A stretch of 64,000 bases of DNA from Lottia gigantea (lineage: Eukaryota; Mollusca; Gastropoda; Lottiidae). Position numbers and translations under genes: made by a program. The notes below the pieces were generated by a model, which saw only the letters and a program-made list of their open reading frames with translations, did not search any database and was not told the DNA's origin. Each line of letters opens with the position of its first letter. Positions within the stretch are counted from its first letter, which is position 1. Shown one piece after another: positions 41,601 to 50,333 of this stretch. The stretch is taken from positions 4,494,156-4,558,155 of the forward strand of contig NW_008706746.1 in NCBI RefSeq assembly GCF_000327385.1, written 5' to 3'.

Positions 41601-44600
41601 GTTTGAGCATAATTCTTTTTTTTATTCTTTTTTCAAAAAAATATCTTTGATATCCTCGAGTACCCATTTTGTCACAAGTTTTCACCATAATCAAAACTTA
41701 GTTTTTAAAAAGTCTTGGAATGTCACATCAGAATGATCAATCTGGAATTGAAGTCTGGGGTCAGGTTTAAAACAAATTAAAAAACAATTGATGTTACTTT
41801 GGTGAATATTTTGAGAGAGAGTCCACTTTAGCAAATATGGAGACGATATCAATGAGTATAACCGCTGCAAGTTTGATACTTAACTTGAGATATCATTCAT
41901 CAAAAATCAGAATTTTAGTGATGTACATTAAATCAAATCAGTCATTTATTTACATGCATTTATAATTGATTTCAGCATAGGTTTCTTATATATCAATAAA
42001 TATAGGCATTAATGCTACCTGGAACAATGAAAATCGTGAAAAACCAAGAAAATTTAAAAGTGAAATTAGAATTGAAATTCGATTGTTTATTTGTCTTTTA
42101 TTTAGAACTACTGCTGTGGTCTAAAATAAAATATGTAGAATTAAAATATTGCGAATGAACGGCTTGTAGAGGCTGAAAATCCAGACTATAAGAGATGCAA
42201 AAGCCAAGCTACATCTAATTTTAGTGAAGAATAATATATATAATAATAATATGATCCCTTAATTCTTTCTTTCCATAGGTATTTGCAGACTGAGCAAAAA
42301 GTCATGGGTTTTAAAGTTAAAATTTGTTTGCAATGACTATAATTAGGTATAACTTATATCAAATAGCATGGGGTCACGTGAAACCCCAGGTGGTCAAATG
42401 TACCAACAATGTGAATTAAACCATTGCATGTTTAAAATCAAATTGTGAAAACTAATGTTTTTGTTTCAATTTTGATGTATACAATTATTTTACTAAAAAT
42501 GACTTCCAATTCATGGAGATTTCAAATTTATAAACTCAGAAAAAGACTATTGTTAGAATAACAAGCCTGGATAAATGATTTTAAATCGTATTTATTCTCC
42601 TTTCGTTCTTAATTACTGATTATATATTTCACTCTAAAACTGTTTATGAATGATTAGTAAGTGTTTCACATTTAAAATTGTATTTACATCACATGTATTT
42701 ATCAAGAAATTTCAATGTATTTTGATGTGAGGGTCAGATTTGACCACAAGGTGTCTCATGCGTTGGGTTTGTAACTTGACTGCTTGAAGATTAAAAAGTA
42801 GTTTCACATTTTTCCATTTCATTTACCACTGGTCCAGAAACTTTCTTACATTTGAGCTCCACTTTAAAATCTATATGGCATAATCACATAATATTACTGA
42901 GTTTTCCTGCCTTAGAGTAAATATTGCTCAACATTTTTCTTTATTAATCATTGTTAAGGATTTTCCATAGTTACCTCTCCATTTTCCAAAGGATTGAGTC
43001 TGGAATATCTAGAAGTACAGATGACTTCATCATCTCTGGAAAATTTGGGTACACCAGAGGTAGGCTGAATACCATAGAATTCTCGACATTCTGAATCACT
43101 TAAAGCAAAATACTGCCATGGTTTATAGGTGATACCATCTACAGATCTCTGTAATATCCAGTTACCAGGACGAGGTGCATTAGCTGCTTTAACTATAACA
43201 TACGCTACTTGATATACCTGAATATAAAAACATTGACTTTAGAAAGTTCACAGGTCCATTGTACTAAGATAGTTTCAGAGAAATCAAATATTTTTACAAG
43301 GAAAACTACTAAATTTCTATAGATGCTTAACAAAATTTACACTAAGTTACATAAAAATCAACTATTGAAAGATAAACATGCTCTAGTAAACTGAAGAGCA
43401 TCTCATCTATATAGTCAAATATCAGAGCTCAGCATATTAGAAGTGCTAAAACAAGCAGAAATTATGAGTTTCACCATGAAAATTTTTTCTGATACTGCCC
43501 AATGCCCATATGTAAGGAAGGAGATGGCATAGGTTGGAAACAGATTGTTTATCAATCAAAAATAACTGCTGAAAAATTTTTGTAAGACAAATATTTTTTG
43601 TAAAATGAGAATTTTCTTTCACATACTCATTTAATATTCCTGGAAAACATGATAAAGTTGCAACAAACAATAATCATGTACAGCTATATAAGTCCACAGA
43701 GTGAAATAGGAAATATATGCTGAAATGGCCCGTATTGACAATTTAATCATTAAACCTTTCATTCTTTTTTACAGAAAATTTCATACTTCAAACTTTACTT
43801 TTCATCAAAATTTATCATGACAAAACAAGTACTACCTTCAGAACATTTCAAGTGGTTAAAGTATTAATTATAAACAGAAATGTCCAAAATAAAGAGCTGC
43901 AAGAAAGATGTGTACAGTGTGATTTTACAGCACTTGATATTAGTATTGAGTTGAATTAAATGTACTTGAATAACTTAGAGTATGTTTATGATAGAAAATG
44001 TTTAATTTGCTTCACATTTTCAAATTATGAATAAAAAATTATGAAACCTCAAAATAACTACTTTTAATTATAAACACATAACAGATGTTTGACTTAAAGG
44101 CGCAAAATTTGTATGATATAAAACTATTTGCTTAAGAATACTAGCCTTAAACATTTATTGGAATTTTAGCTTACTCTGAACATTCACTCATATGGTATGA
44201 GCAAATAACAAGGATTAGCTCACAGTTAGAGCCTTTTTTCTTAACATGATGTCATTTGCTTGGTTAAACGTCACACAAATGGGGGATTTAGAAACTAAAC
44301 TCGATCAGAGTATGAAAGTCTGATGACCTTGAATAATTCATCTAAACTCATAATTCCAGTCGACCCAGCTGTAATTGGGTACAAATAATCTGTAAAAGAT
44401 CATTGCCAAGAGGTTTGGCTAAGGACCAGCTGGTAGAAAGGAATCTTAACTGTGAACCTTTTAAAATATAATTGTTTCTCTCTTTCTCATCCTGAAGCCC
44501 TTTAAGTCCTTCAATCATTCAATAACAATTCACAGCTAAAAAAATTCAAATATTTTCAATTATTATAGTGGGCTATGGAAATATTTCCAACAAGTGACCA

Positions 44601-47256
44601 GTTTTTTCATTGATTTGAAATGCTCAATATTGTGCGAAATGACTTTCTCCAATAGGATGCACATGTTTCAGGATGTATTTTGAAATTGAATGCCTGGTAA
44701 GGTGTGTTTAAGAGTTAATAATAAGATGTATTTAAATCTTCCCACAATATAATAGCTGCTATACACATCATTAACCTTGTCTGATAACCTTAGATCTTTT
44801 AACCATTAAATCATTAGTTCTGTAGGTTGCTTTCACAATAGTTATGGTGTCCTATCATGACCATAGAAAAACTGGGATTTAAACTTCTTCATATTATATT
44901 TTAATTACAGCTGAATCAACTGGTATTTACTGTTCAAAACACTAAGCTTATGCTGTTCTAAAAAGATTATTAGTTGGTGCTCAGGATTTTCCTTTACAAA
45001 ACATGCTTAATCTACCTTAAATGTCATTTTGAAAGTAAACGTGGAGTAAAAAATATACAAATATCAGTGTCTTTTTAATGATTTTATGTATGATATCAAT
45101 GATATATAAAAACAAAATGTGTTTAATGTATGTCTATTGCTGAATGAAGTTGTTAAGATATAATTTGATATCAAACTGAGCTATGGCATTATGCCTAGTT
45201 GTGTTAATCCACAAAAATAATGTTGATAATTAATTAATTTGTACAAAAACAATCCCTAACATCTTGTAGCTTCAATCTGTAATTTCATCTAAAATATTCT
45301 AAACAATTTCTTCAAATAACATGTATTTCAATCATCATCTTAATTTGATTGATAAAGCACTTATTTTCACTTAACATTCAGTAGACACTAGAAGATGTCA
45401 AATTAAGAGTTTAATGGCATGTAGAAAATGTATTAAAGGATTTCAAGGTCAGTGATTCTCTTTAAATTCTAAAGGAAATGGTTAACGTCAGCTAATATCA
45501 TCTAATAATACCCCCCCTTTAAGTATAACTTAAATCAACAGTATGCCAGATTAATCAATTCTAAAGGTATATAGTCTCGAGGAATATACTCTTTGTACTT
45601 ATTGACGAAAGTAATTAATATACAGTTTTTTACCAAACCTCAAAGGAATCTGACCTGATTTGCTTTACCAGCTGAAAAGATCAGTTTCAACTCTCTGCAG
45701 CACTTTCTATAATACAATTCCTTGATATTTGTTGGAAGTTTAAACTTTTGTCACTATCAAGTTATTTAAATCGATCTCACATTTTTATAAATGAAGAACT
45801 AATTTTTGTCCACATTTGGAATCAGCCTTATCAGCTATTAAAGGCTAATAATTACACAACTTTATTCTTTTAATTTGATATTATTCGCTTTATTAATGTA
45901 TATATTATGATTGATGAAAACTAAGTCAATTTCTATGCAAAACAATTCAAATTAAATTTGAAACAATTAAAGGGACAGTGCTATCAGTGTCTCCAATTCA
46001 CTTAAAAAGTTTATAAACCCTCTTTACAATCCCTTTAAGTCAAACCTATGCTTACTATATCATATGACACATCATTTATAAAGTTACTGAAATAAGTCAA
46101 ATACATGTTTATTCAAATATTTTTTAATGGATAGTAATGGATATCTTGTGTCAAAGACACCCTGTTCCACCCCTTATAGTAAAATTAAAAACTTTCTCCA
46201 CAGTTCATCCATTTCTAATTTCTTTATGGTTATAAGTAAAGTTTTATTCTGACACAGTGTGACTTTAATCCTGACTGTTAAGTACCTACAGAAGAGACCT
46301 GTTGAAGCTATAAAAGACAGTATTAGAAAGTAATAATGCTGAACTAAGAGATTGATTAGACAGTGATAAACAGTAAGGGGTCAGAACACCTAGCCATCTC
46401 AGATATTGTTAATTAGACCTAAACCTGTTTTAAGTAGCCTGTAATTCACTGGCAGATCAACTCAAATGGTCAGTGGTCAAACTTTCATTGCACACATAAA
46501 ACAAATTCTTGACCAGAAGGCTAACAGATTAAGATTGTTCTCCCTTTCAGCTATACTTCCCTAATTTGAGAAGATTTATGTATAAAAAATTTACAGTAAA
46601 ACTGAAGGTAGACAATTTTGTATTAATGAACTTTATTCAAATGAATTTATGAAGTTTTGGTTTTGTTTGAATATATCCTGAGAGACTAAATAAAAGTTCA
46701 CTCAATTTACAAACAGACTATAAAGTATTTATTGTTATTGTTAACCAACTGTTTTATTATGTTTTATATTCAATGATTTAGTGCTGACATCAGCAGTTTA
46801 TACATTATCCTTATACTGGCCAACCATAATAATATACACATACACAAAGTACTGCCTAATTACTTTTAAGAAATTTTGTTTTTTACAATTTTTCACTTAA
46901 TAATAATTACAATAGTAAAAAGTAAGCAAGAATGATAATTAAGAAGAAAATACAATTTACTACCTGTCCTAAATCTAGATCAATCTGTACATAGTTCATC
47001 AGACGTCCATTGGAAATAGTTGGGCTCTGCCACCAGGAGTTCCTACCATCAATTGCATTGGTGATAGGATGAGACTGTTTCCTGTTGGAACCTCTTATAT
47101 CACAGATATCACAATGACGGTTCTCGGCAGGGAATATACGGACATGTTCCACTAATTTACAGAAGACTTCTGGTTCATTCTCTCCACATGTAGCATTGGA
47201 TGTTATTCTAGAACGTGTTGCCAGATTAAACACCACTGGAAACAGAGCACTTTCTT
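5266..47256 (-). CDS. LAMA1/2: Laminin subunit alpha (alpha-1/2 type), 64 exons, start exon not seen
   Basis: This is the long arm of a heterotrimeric basement-membrane laminin. I resolved 64 coding exons by following acceptor AG and donor GT on the minus strand; every junction keeps the reading frame. Together they give 9,689 nt, i.e. 3,228 codons plus a TAG stop at 5266-5268, preceded by a split codon whose first base lies in an unseen upstream exon. Domain order by residue, counted from the first complete codon: LN 1-239, LE 240-518, L4a 519-729, LE 730-1276, L4b 1277-1475, LE 1476-1655, coiled coil 1656-2210, LG1-LG3 2211-2782, Thr-rich linker plus LG4 start 2783-2896, LG4-LG5 to 3228. 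Two L4 domains separated by LE repeats, with a short LE array after LN, is the alpha-1/2 layout (vertebrate LAMA1/LAMA2, Drosophila wing blister); alpha-3/5 chains differ. Length matches the family. The signal-peptide exon was not located. Confidence 0.95.
7195..7888. mobile_element. MITE with TTA target-site duplication, internal AAGCTTTG-like repeats
   Basis: It lies in the laminin intron between exons 6785-6938 and 7921-8070. The left terminus TGCCTAGTTCACACCA and the right terminus (reverse complement) TGCTCAGTTCACACCAG form inverted repeats that extend into GCGGCG and GCGCTTTAAA. The element is bracketed by TTA at 7192-7194 and 7889-7891, as in PIF/Harbinger-type insertions. The interior is a tangle of short variants of GCTTTGTTACGCTTT and TAAGCTTTGATACG, GC-richer than the flanks, with no coding potential. 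Its right end is about 30 bp from the donor of exon 7921-8070. Confidence 0.8.
8891..8907. repeat. Poly-C tract
   Basis: A run of 13 C, one T and 3 C in a laminin intron, unusual in this AT-rich context. It may be polymorphic or an assembly-sensitive site. Confidence 0.8.
9715..10054 (-). CDS. LAMA1/2: Laminin alpha: Thr/Pro-rich LG3-LG4 linker and LG4 start (single exon)
   Basis: A single 340-nt exon joins LG3 to LG4. The first roughly 75 residues are low-complexity and rich in Thr, Pro, Lys and Arg (e.g. [17 protein letters not shown] and [17 protein letters not shown]), which predicts an extended, probably O-glycosylated spacer. The last third ([18 protein letters not shown], then [10 protein letters not shown]) is the first strand of LG4: [19 protein letters not shown] aligns with the vertebrate pattern in which a basic pair precedes the SVEL.IRT strand. 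All laminin alpha chains have a flexible LG3-LG4 spacer; this one is long. Its acceptor is TTTTTTTAG and its donor AGAG then GTAAGA. Confidence 0.9.
10165..10455. repeat. 26-bp minisatellite in a laminin intron
   Basis: Variants of a 26-bp unit around GAGTCATCATTTGTATATTA run tandemly, most regularly from 10255 to 10455 (about eight copies), with decayed copies to the left. The array sits in the intron between exons 9715-10054 and 10617-10705. I see no relation to either flanking exon. Confidence 0.85.
10617..12326 (-). CDS. LAMA1/2: Laminin alpha: LG3 domain, 4 exons
   Basis: Exons: 12180-12326, 11606-11745, 11018-11206 and 10617-10705. Landmarks are [102 protein letters not shown] and [14 protein letters not shown]. 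The split Arg codon between 11018 and 10705 (CG, then T) confirms the short last exon. A SINE-like repeat sits in the intron above 11206. Confidence 0.92.
11399..11566 (+). mobile_element. tRNA-derived SINE (short copy)
   Basis: The head resembles a tRNA: an A-box-like TAGCATTGTTGGTTAGAGC at about 11406 and a B-box-like GAGTTCAATTCTC at about 11480, spaced as an internal Pol III promoter. It shares a 27-nt block at about 11431-11457 (CTTAACATGATGTCATTTGC and onward) and a 3' end (CTTAACTGTGAACCT, then TAAAATATAGTTGTTT) with the copy at 44213-44486, but lacks about 110 bp of that copy's body. Confidence 0.7.
12536..14938 (-). CDS. LAMA1/2: Laminin alpha: LG2 domain, 4 exons
   Basis: Exons: 14782-14938, 14426-14573, 13927-14059 and 12536-12662. 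They read [90 protein letters not shown] and [19 protein letters not shown]. The intron between the last two exons (12663-13926) is almost entirely a 37-bp tandem repeat related to the start of exon 12536-12662. The intron between 13927-14059 and 14426-14573 holds a hAT-type MITE. Confidence 0.92.
12663..13926. repeat. 37-bp minisatellite filling an entire laminin intron, derived from an exon start
   Basis: About 34 tandem copies of a 37-bp unit occupy the 1,264-bp intron between exons 13927-14059 and 12536-12662; only about a dozen bases at the right edge (the splice donor) are not repeat. Copies from about 12957 on are nearly identical. Those next to the exon are divergent. The unit contains GTTTCTATTGTAGAT and GTAGAATAGAA on the + strand, which match the first codons of exon 12536-12662 (STIETD) and its splice acceptor at 12646-12675. 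The core unit reads GATGTAGAATAG where the exon junction reads GATCTAGAATAG. Confidence 0.92.
14220..14378. mobile_element. hAT-type MITE, 159 bp, perfect 8-bp target duplication
   Basis: Termini are CAGTGGCAGAGCCA and, reverse-complemented, CAGTGGCGGAGTCA. The 8-bp sequence TGTATTAT is present immediately left (14212-14219) and right (14379-14386), as hAT transposition requires. The interior is GC-rich compared with the surrounding intron. It lies between laminin exons 13927-14059 and 14426-14573. The clean duplication suggests a fairly young insertion. Confidence 0.9.
15152..16356 (-). CDS. LAMA1/2: Laminin alpha: LG1 domain, 4 exons
   Basis: Exons: 16201-16356, 15786-15937, 15493-15646 and 15152-15276. 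Translation landmarks are [84 protein letters not shown] and [20 protein letters not shown], the usual LG beta-strand order ending in a GC.GD.KI block. LG1-LG3 form the cloverleaf that, with the gamma-chain tail, binds integrins. The donor of the first exon is ACG followed by GTTAGT, and phase 0 is kept. The last exon also supplies the CEACVEV linker into LG2. Confidence 0.92.
16418..16970. repeat. 26-bp minisatellite filling most of a laminin intron
   Basis: About 21 variants of a 26-bp unit (GCATCAATTCAAACTATCTG plus CATATA) occupy most of the 634-bp intron between exons 16201-16356 and 16991-17145. Copies vary at several positions and some are shortened. I see no relation to the flanking exons. 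Confidence 0.9.
16991..22838 (-). CDS. LAMA1/2: Laminin alpha: coiled-coil domain (domains II/I), 12 exons
   Basis: Exons: 22702-22838, 22345-22446, 22018-22129, 21639-21795, 20798-20996, 19881-19997, 19393-19550, 19117-19255, 18357-18447, 17908-18024, 17445-17624 and 16991-17145, about 555 residues. After [17 protein letters not shown] the protein becomes Lys/Glu/Asp/Ala rich with Leu and Ile at heptad spacing, e.g. [54 protein letters not shown] and [18 protein letters not shown]. This segment winds with beta and gamma chains to make the long arm. The donor for 20798-20996 is CTCGAG followed by GTTGGT, chosen because it alone preserves phase 0. Exon 19881-19997 has been partially duplicated eight times in its upstream intron (see the 83-bp array). 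Confidence 0.92.
20023..20686. repeat. 83-bp tandem array duplicating an exon's 5' half and its splice acceptor (8 copies)
   Basis: Eight consecutive 83-bp units begin at 20023, 20106, 20189, 20272, 20355, 20438, 20521 and 20604. The same 83-bp sequence is present once more at 19940-20022, where it spans the acceptor and first half of the real laminin coiled-coil exon 19881-19997. Each unit, read on the minus strand, carries ATTATTATTTCAG then GATAAGATCAATG, i.e. an acceptor followed by codons [13 protein letters not shown]. Copies are almost identical. The coding copy and unit 20189 read CAGAGCAGC where the others read CAGATCAGC. Reading on past a duplicated half-exon meets an in-frame TGA. 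Confidence 0.95.
21117..21548. repeat. Degenerate ~57-bp tandem repeat in a laminin intron
   Basis: Eight or so variants of a unit centred on GATTCAGACATCATGACTAG, then AAAGACA, recur at roughly 50-60 bp spacing, with one larger period visible (the blocks at about 21168 and 21321 are nearly identical over some 55 bp). It lies in the intron between exons 20798-20996 and 21639-21795. Confidence 0.8.
23126..24224 (-). CDS. LAMA1/2: Laminin alpha: third LE array before the coiled coil, 4 exons
   Basis: Exons: 24090-24224, 23763-23890, 23477-23560 and 23126-23319. The translation contains [72 protein letters not shown] and [19 protein letters not shown], about three and a half LE modules. It joins in phase to the coiled-coil exon through the cysteine-containing SCYGGC linker, the position of the inter-chain disulphide region in alpha chains. 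Confidence 0.93.
24525..26186 (-). CDS. LAMA1/2: Laminin alpha: L4b globular domain (laminin IV type A), 4 exons
   Basis: Exons: 26016-26186, 25569-25754, 25071-25192 and 24525-24642. Recognisable segments are [79 protein letters not shown] and LGPIGLQLA, followed by the returning LE half [12 protein letters not shown]. The WSLP, SYNGKL and [13 protein letters not shown] blocks mark laminin IV. The exon 25071-25192 begins at [13 protein letters not shown]; a nearer AG would break the phase with the preceding exon, so this acceptor was chosen. Confidence 0.93.
24855..25045 (+). mobile_element. Possible tRNA-related SINE head
   Basis: TATAGCTCAGTTGTTAGCAG at about 24861 resembles a tRNA A box. 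No convincing B box or partner copy was found in the window, so this is a weak call. It lies in the intron between laminin exons 24525-24642 and 25071-25192. Confidence 0.3.
26370..31034 (-). CDS. LAMA1/2: Laminin alpha: central LE array, 10 exons
   Basis: Exons: 30921-31034, 30504-30730, 30129-30337, 29719-29822, 29433-29610, 29165-29277, 28847-29030, 28478-28617, 27290-27520 and 26370-26510, about 547 residues. Repeats follow the laminin-EGF cysteine pattern, e.g. [73 protein letters not shown] and [16 protein letters not shown]. The final exon is the half-repeat [17 protein letters not shown] leading into L4b. Most introns are only 100-400 bp and phases mix 0, 1 and 2, so modules are not separated by symmetrical introns. 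Confidence 0.93.
31398..33095 (-). CDS. LAMA1/2: Laminin alpha: L4a globular domain (laminin IV type A), 4 exons
   Basis: Exons: 32898-33095, 32455-32556, 31865-32085 and 31398-31509. The translation runs [17 protein letters not shown], then [48 protein letters not shown] and [19 protein letters not shown]. The last exon finishes the beta-sandwich (LRDVSLDVV) and re-enters the interrupted LE module with [13 protein letters not shown]. These are the standard landmarks of laminin domain IV: the YWVAP and SYGG blocks, then the L..L..I.IRA.Y helix. Phases across the four exons agree. Confidence 0.93.
33404..36329 (-). CDS. LAMA1/2: Laminin alpha: first LE (laminin-EGF) array, 7 exons
   Basis: Exons: 36240-36329, 35679-35802, 34791-34909, 34079-34243, 33975-34016, 33691-33846 and 33404-33544. 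Together they encode about four and a half cysteine-rich LE repeats, with segments such as [44 protein letters not shown] and [20 protein letters not shown]. The last exon is the first half of an LE module interrupted by the L4a domain, the usual arrangement. The 42-bp exon 33975-34016 encodes only 14 residues ([14 protein letters not shown]) and sits in the loop of the third repeat. LE repeats form the rigid rod between LN and the internal globules. Confidence 0.93.
34321..34680. repeat. Dispersed repeat, copy 2 (longer form)
   Basis: This lies in the laminin intron between exons 34079-34243 and 34791-34909. It matches the 3147-3308 copy at both ends, in the same orientation, but has roughly 200 bp between TCATAAATG and the AAGGGAAATCATC block that the other copy lacks. 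Either copy 1 is internally deleted or this one carries an insertion. Confidence 0.6.
37493..47256 (-). CDS. LAMA1/2: Laminin alpha: LN domain (domain VI), 4 exons
   Basis: Exons in transcript order: 46964-47256, 42975-43217, 41360-41419 and 37493-37615. The first begins inside a codon after the acceptor TTTCAG and reads [10 protein letters not shown], then the LN signature [18 protein letters not shown], a cysteine-rich CDICD stretch, [17 protein letters not shown] and DLDLGQ. The second has [19 protein letters not shown], the highly conserved laminin N-terminal block. The fourth ends the domain with [22 protein letters not shown] domains of alpha, beta and gamma chains join at nodes to polymerise laminin. 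The introns here are the gene's longest: 3.7, 1.6 and 3.7 kb. The codon split at 47256 shows that a further exon with the initiator Met and signal peptide must exist upstream. Confidence 0.95.
38214..39065. repeat. 40-bp minisatellite, interrupted by a MITE
   Basis: A 40-bp unit (AACCCACAAAAACATACAAC then CTGATAGCAATGTCCTGTGT) is repeated about seven times in 38757-39065. Older variants with AAACCACAAAAACCTAACC run through 38214-38395. Between the two halves is the terminal-inverted-repeat element 38398-38752. All lie in the long intron between LN exons 37493-37615 and 41360-41419. The long reverse-strand reading frames across it are a by-product of the repeat. Confidence 0.88.
38398..38752. 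mobile_element. MITE with TA target duplication inserted in a minisatellite
   Basis: The left end is AAGGTGCGGGCATACCAACG; the right end (reverse complement) is AAGGTGCGGGCACACAAGCG, and the similarity extends into GGTCTTG and TCGGAGA. The dinucleotide TA flanks both sides (38396-38397 and 38753-38754), as in Tc1/mariner-like insertions. Internal copies of the subterminal motif (CTTGTGTCCGTGC, and CTTGTGTGCCCGTGCC) suggest repeated subterminal transposase sites. No coding sequence is present. Confidence 0.85.
39066..41359. other. Laminin LN-domain intron, no recognisable feature
   Basis: This is AT-rich intron between exons 37493-37615 and 41360-41419. Short microsatellites (TA runs near 40350 and 40418) are all I can support. 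Confidence 0.6.
43218..46963. other. First visible long laminin intron
   Basis: Apart from the SINE at 44213-44486, I see no gene, array or paired terminal repeats. A stretch beginning TTAAAGGGACAG at about 45969 resembles the ends of the element at 59733-60050, but no matching second end was found. Confidence 0.55.
44213..44486 (+). mobile_element. tRNA-derived SINE (long copy)
   Basis: This lies in the LN-domain intron between exons 42975-43217 and 46964-47256. The degraded tRNA-like head (TTAGCTCACAGTTAGAGCC) is followed by the block shared with 11431-11457, then a body containing GTCGACCCAGCTGTAATTGG and the shared tail CTTAACTGTGAACCTT and TAAAATATAATTGTTT. The longer body suggests this is closer to the full family consensus. 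Confidence 0.7.
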
Positions 47257-50200
47257 CTGAAATAAAGAAAATAAATTTGAGAATTACATATTCAAAATAT
47301 TCTCACAAGTCCGAATACATATACATTATCAATGATGACGTAAGGAGGCTGATTATGCAGATGATAAGGATTCTGATTTCTAGAAACACTACCTCATTTG
47401 ATCATTGATAGTAAGCAATTACAATCAATTTGTCTTCAGGAATCAAAACTAGACTGAATAAAAGGATGTTGTCAAAGACGTATCTAAATAAACAGTCTCT
47501 AGTTGAATTTCAGAAATATAAATAAATACATTATTTCATTTCAATTTAAATTACAAATACACCAAAACCACAATCATGGCAGACATCTTGGAACTGCATC
47601 TGCACATATTATAGTTTATCTTTCCAATTACAATGTGACTGAATCAATATGTCAGGAAAAAAACTCTAATTTCTCAATCAAAGTATGAAAAGGTCAAGAA
47701 AGATGAAGAATAGGATAGTGAAGAATATGAAACGTGTACAGCATGTGTTTTGTGGTAATGTCTAACCAGTTGTAATAATAACAATAAATAGTTTAACAAG
47801 TATGGTGTACTTATTCTTAACAATAAACATTATGAATCTAATCACACATTGATATAGTAAATAAACATAAATTACACTGTTTGATTCAGGAGTCATTGAC
47901 CAACAGTACCTAGTACCTTGGCATATTTCAATCTATTAAAGTTTACATGTTTCCTTAAAGCCTGCCGCAGGTGAGGTGAACTGAGCTGTCTATCTCGAGA
48001 GGCTGTCAGCTGAGCAAAATTCTCACTACTTTTTCACCGCACACGAGAGTTCTCGTCTGATCTATTGTCTTACAAGAAAATCTTGAGGCAGAAAATATCA
48101 AACATAGATAATAGATAATACAGCATATTGGGGGGAAACAGCTGAGCTCCCAACCTCTTGAGCTCAGCTAGTTCCTCTCATCGGCTGCTTACTTTAGACA
48201 CAGGCTCAAGTGAGGTTTTTTAGGCAAGGCATGCGCTTATGGTTTTCGAAAACTTCCCCTTGCATCATTTCAATTACCCTTTTCTCGAATTCCAGAAAAA
48301 TCTATAAGATTATGATATTGCTGTTATGATAGGCCTCTCATTTAACTTGAAATAAAATTTGTGATAATCACATGATCTGGTTCTTTTCCTACACAGTCAT
48401 TTATTCAGAAGTAATACCTGACACCAAAGTTGGCAGCACAATTTCATTTCACCTCGAGTAAATTCGAAGTTATGTCTTTATGAAATACTTCTATAATGAT
48501 CTGGTCAAATTATACTAAATTAATTGGAAATCTACCAAATTTTAAGCCATAATATAAAATAAAAGAGCAAATCTATTTGAAAATCATCTTGGAAAAGTGA
48601 ATAGAGAAAACAGGTGTAGAATATAGATTGATAAAAATCTCTTCTTATTATTTTATACATCATGGCTGAGTGAATTAGATTTATTGTCAAACAAGACAGA
48701 TTAGACTTTATGATTTGTTAATAATAGTGGAGACTGAATTCTCTCTTGGTGGCCATAATTCACTTCTTATTTCTACAATATTTCATTCATAACTCAACCA
48801 GTTTTCCCCTTTCGACATTTTTTGTATATTAAAAATAGTCCAAGCTTAGGGTGAAATTCTTGAGATGGGAAAAGATTTTACAAATTTTTACTACAATATG
48901 GTTATAGATCTATTTATGCTATATTAATTTTTATTTATACCTTTAAAGAGAACTTTGTCTGTTCATAGATATTTTGCATGCTTTAACGGGAATCTGCTTA
49001 CAAAATAAGATAAGAGTGTTATTTCGACAGGCATCATGGCTGAATTGTAAAGTAAAATTACTGGAATACTGTTTGAATAACCTGAGAAGTTGCAATGTCA
49101 TTTAATTTCTTATGTTTTTTTTAAAAATAATTAGAAAATAATTTATTTTTATCCAATCAAATGATACCTTTTGTTTCATTTCTTTTTACTTCAACAGGTT
49201 GTTTGTTGTGTACTTTTTATTTACCTCCTGGCTATAGAGAGTACAGATTTGATTGATAAACACAGCTTCATTCATCAATCATTCATTATTTACCTTAAAT
49301 GACCTTGCCAAACTTTTTTCCATATAATTAAAATTGTTGACCCTTTTAACCTAAAACCATCTCACACATGATTAGCAAAGAGTAAAATTATTTTCTCTGT
49401 ATGCATTGTGTGCAGATGCCTTAACAAATTACCCCTTTCCCACCAAGCCCTTTTACCTAATTACCTTCTTTTTACTATCCCCAGTCATGTTTTACCGGAT
49501 GTAATTAGGCAGAAACATTGTGAAACAAACAACTCTGTCATGTCGCGTTTGATAAAAAGCTAGTTTAATCAGTTCACATGTCAAAAGTAGCCAAGATCAC
49601 CCTAGGAAGGAAAAAAAATGGACAGAGCGTAAGGCCTTCTGTTTTGTGAACAGCTTATCTGGAAAAAATGTAATATAATAATTTACAATGTTTTACTAAA
49701 ACCTTCAGAAATATTAAAACACGAATGCAATTCAAATTTCATGCTGCTCATCAATTATATTTTGATTGAGAATTTTAGGCTGCAGTGATATCTTCTTGGA
49801 TCTGTTCGACACACTTTCCAGTGATCATCTAAAAGTCACATATGGCAATGCTAAAAAAATGAGTTTGGCAAAACTTATGAAGGCTGCAGAAAAATATTGA
49901 ATATTTATATTGCACATGATAAGACAATAATCTTTTTCTAAACATCATAAGGGCAGCTATTTAAAGTCCTTGTGTAAAAGGTATTAAACATGTTTAAGGG
50001 GTCGTCTGTCACCCGCTTGAGCATACTAGAAACATGTGTATCAGGACACTCCCTTGTTAACAATATCAACATTAACTTGGTGACAAGTGACCATTACTAT
50101 TGTTGGTAGGGTAGAGGTCAAAGTAGAGGTCAGTGGCCATGTTCCCTTAACATCTTACAAGAAGTATGTCTGGATAGAATAAATTTGTAGACGATGTTAA

Positions 50201-50333
50201 CATTTATCATTTACATTACTTGACAATTCATAAATTTAGATGACATTAGTTTATCAGTAAGAAGTGACCACATAATAATAATGATAGAAAGTCTTTTTCT
50301 AACGAAAACAATAATGAGGTATCTCTCTGTAAC
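47257..50333. other. Upstream laminin intron or 5' flank, mostly featureless
   Basis: No coding exon could be identified on the minus strand that supplies a signal peptide with a phase-1 donor. A GC-richer patch at about 47960-48240, with inverted GAGCTCAGCTG-type blocks, resembles a decayed MITE related to the one at 57230-57789. The rest is AT-rich single-copy-looking DNA. Confidence 0.5.
47960..48240. mobile_element. Possible decayed MITE related to 57230-57789
   Basis: It contains AACTGAGCTGTC, GTCAGCTGAGCAAAATT, GCACACGAGAG and an inverted AGCTGAGCTC segment. CAGCTGAGCAAAATT also occurs (inverted) at about 57757 in the clearer element. Termini cannot be defined, so this is tentative. 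Confidence 0.35.

Noticed and set aside
45969-46300. Another AAAGGGACA-type element
   Set aside because: Only one terminus-like sequence was found and no internal block is shared with the family.
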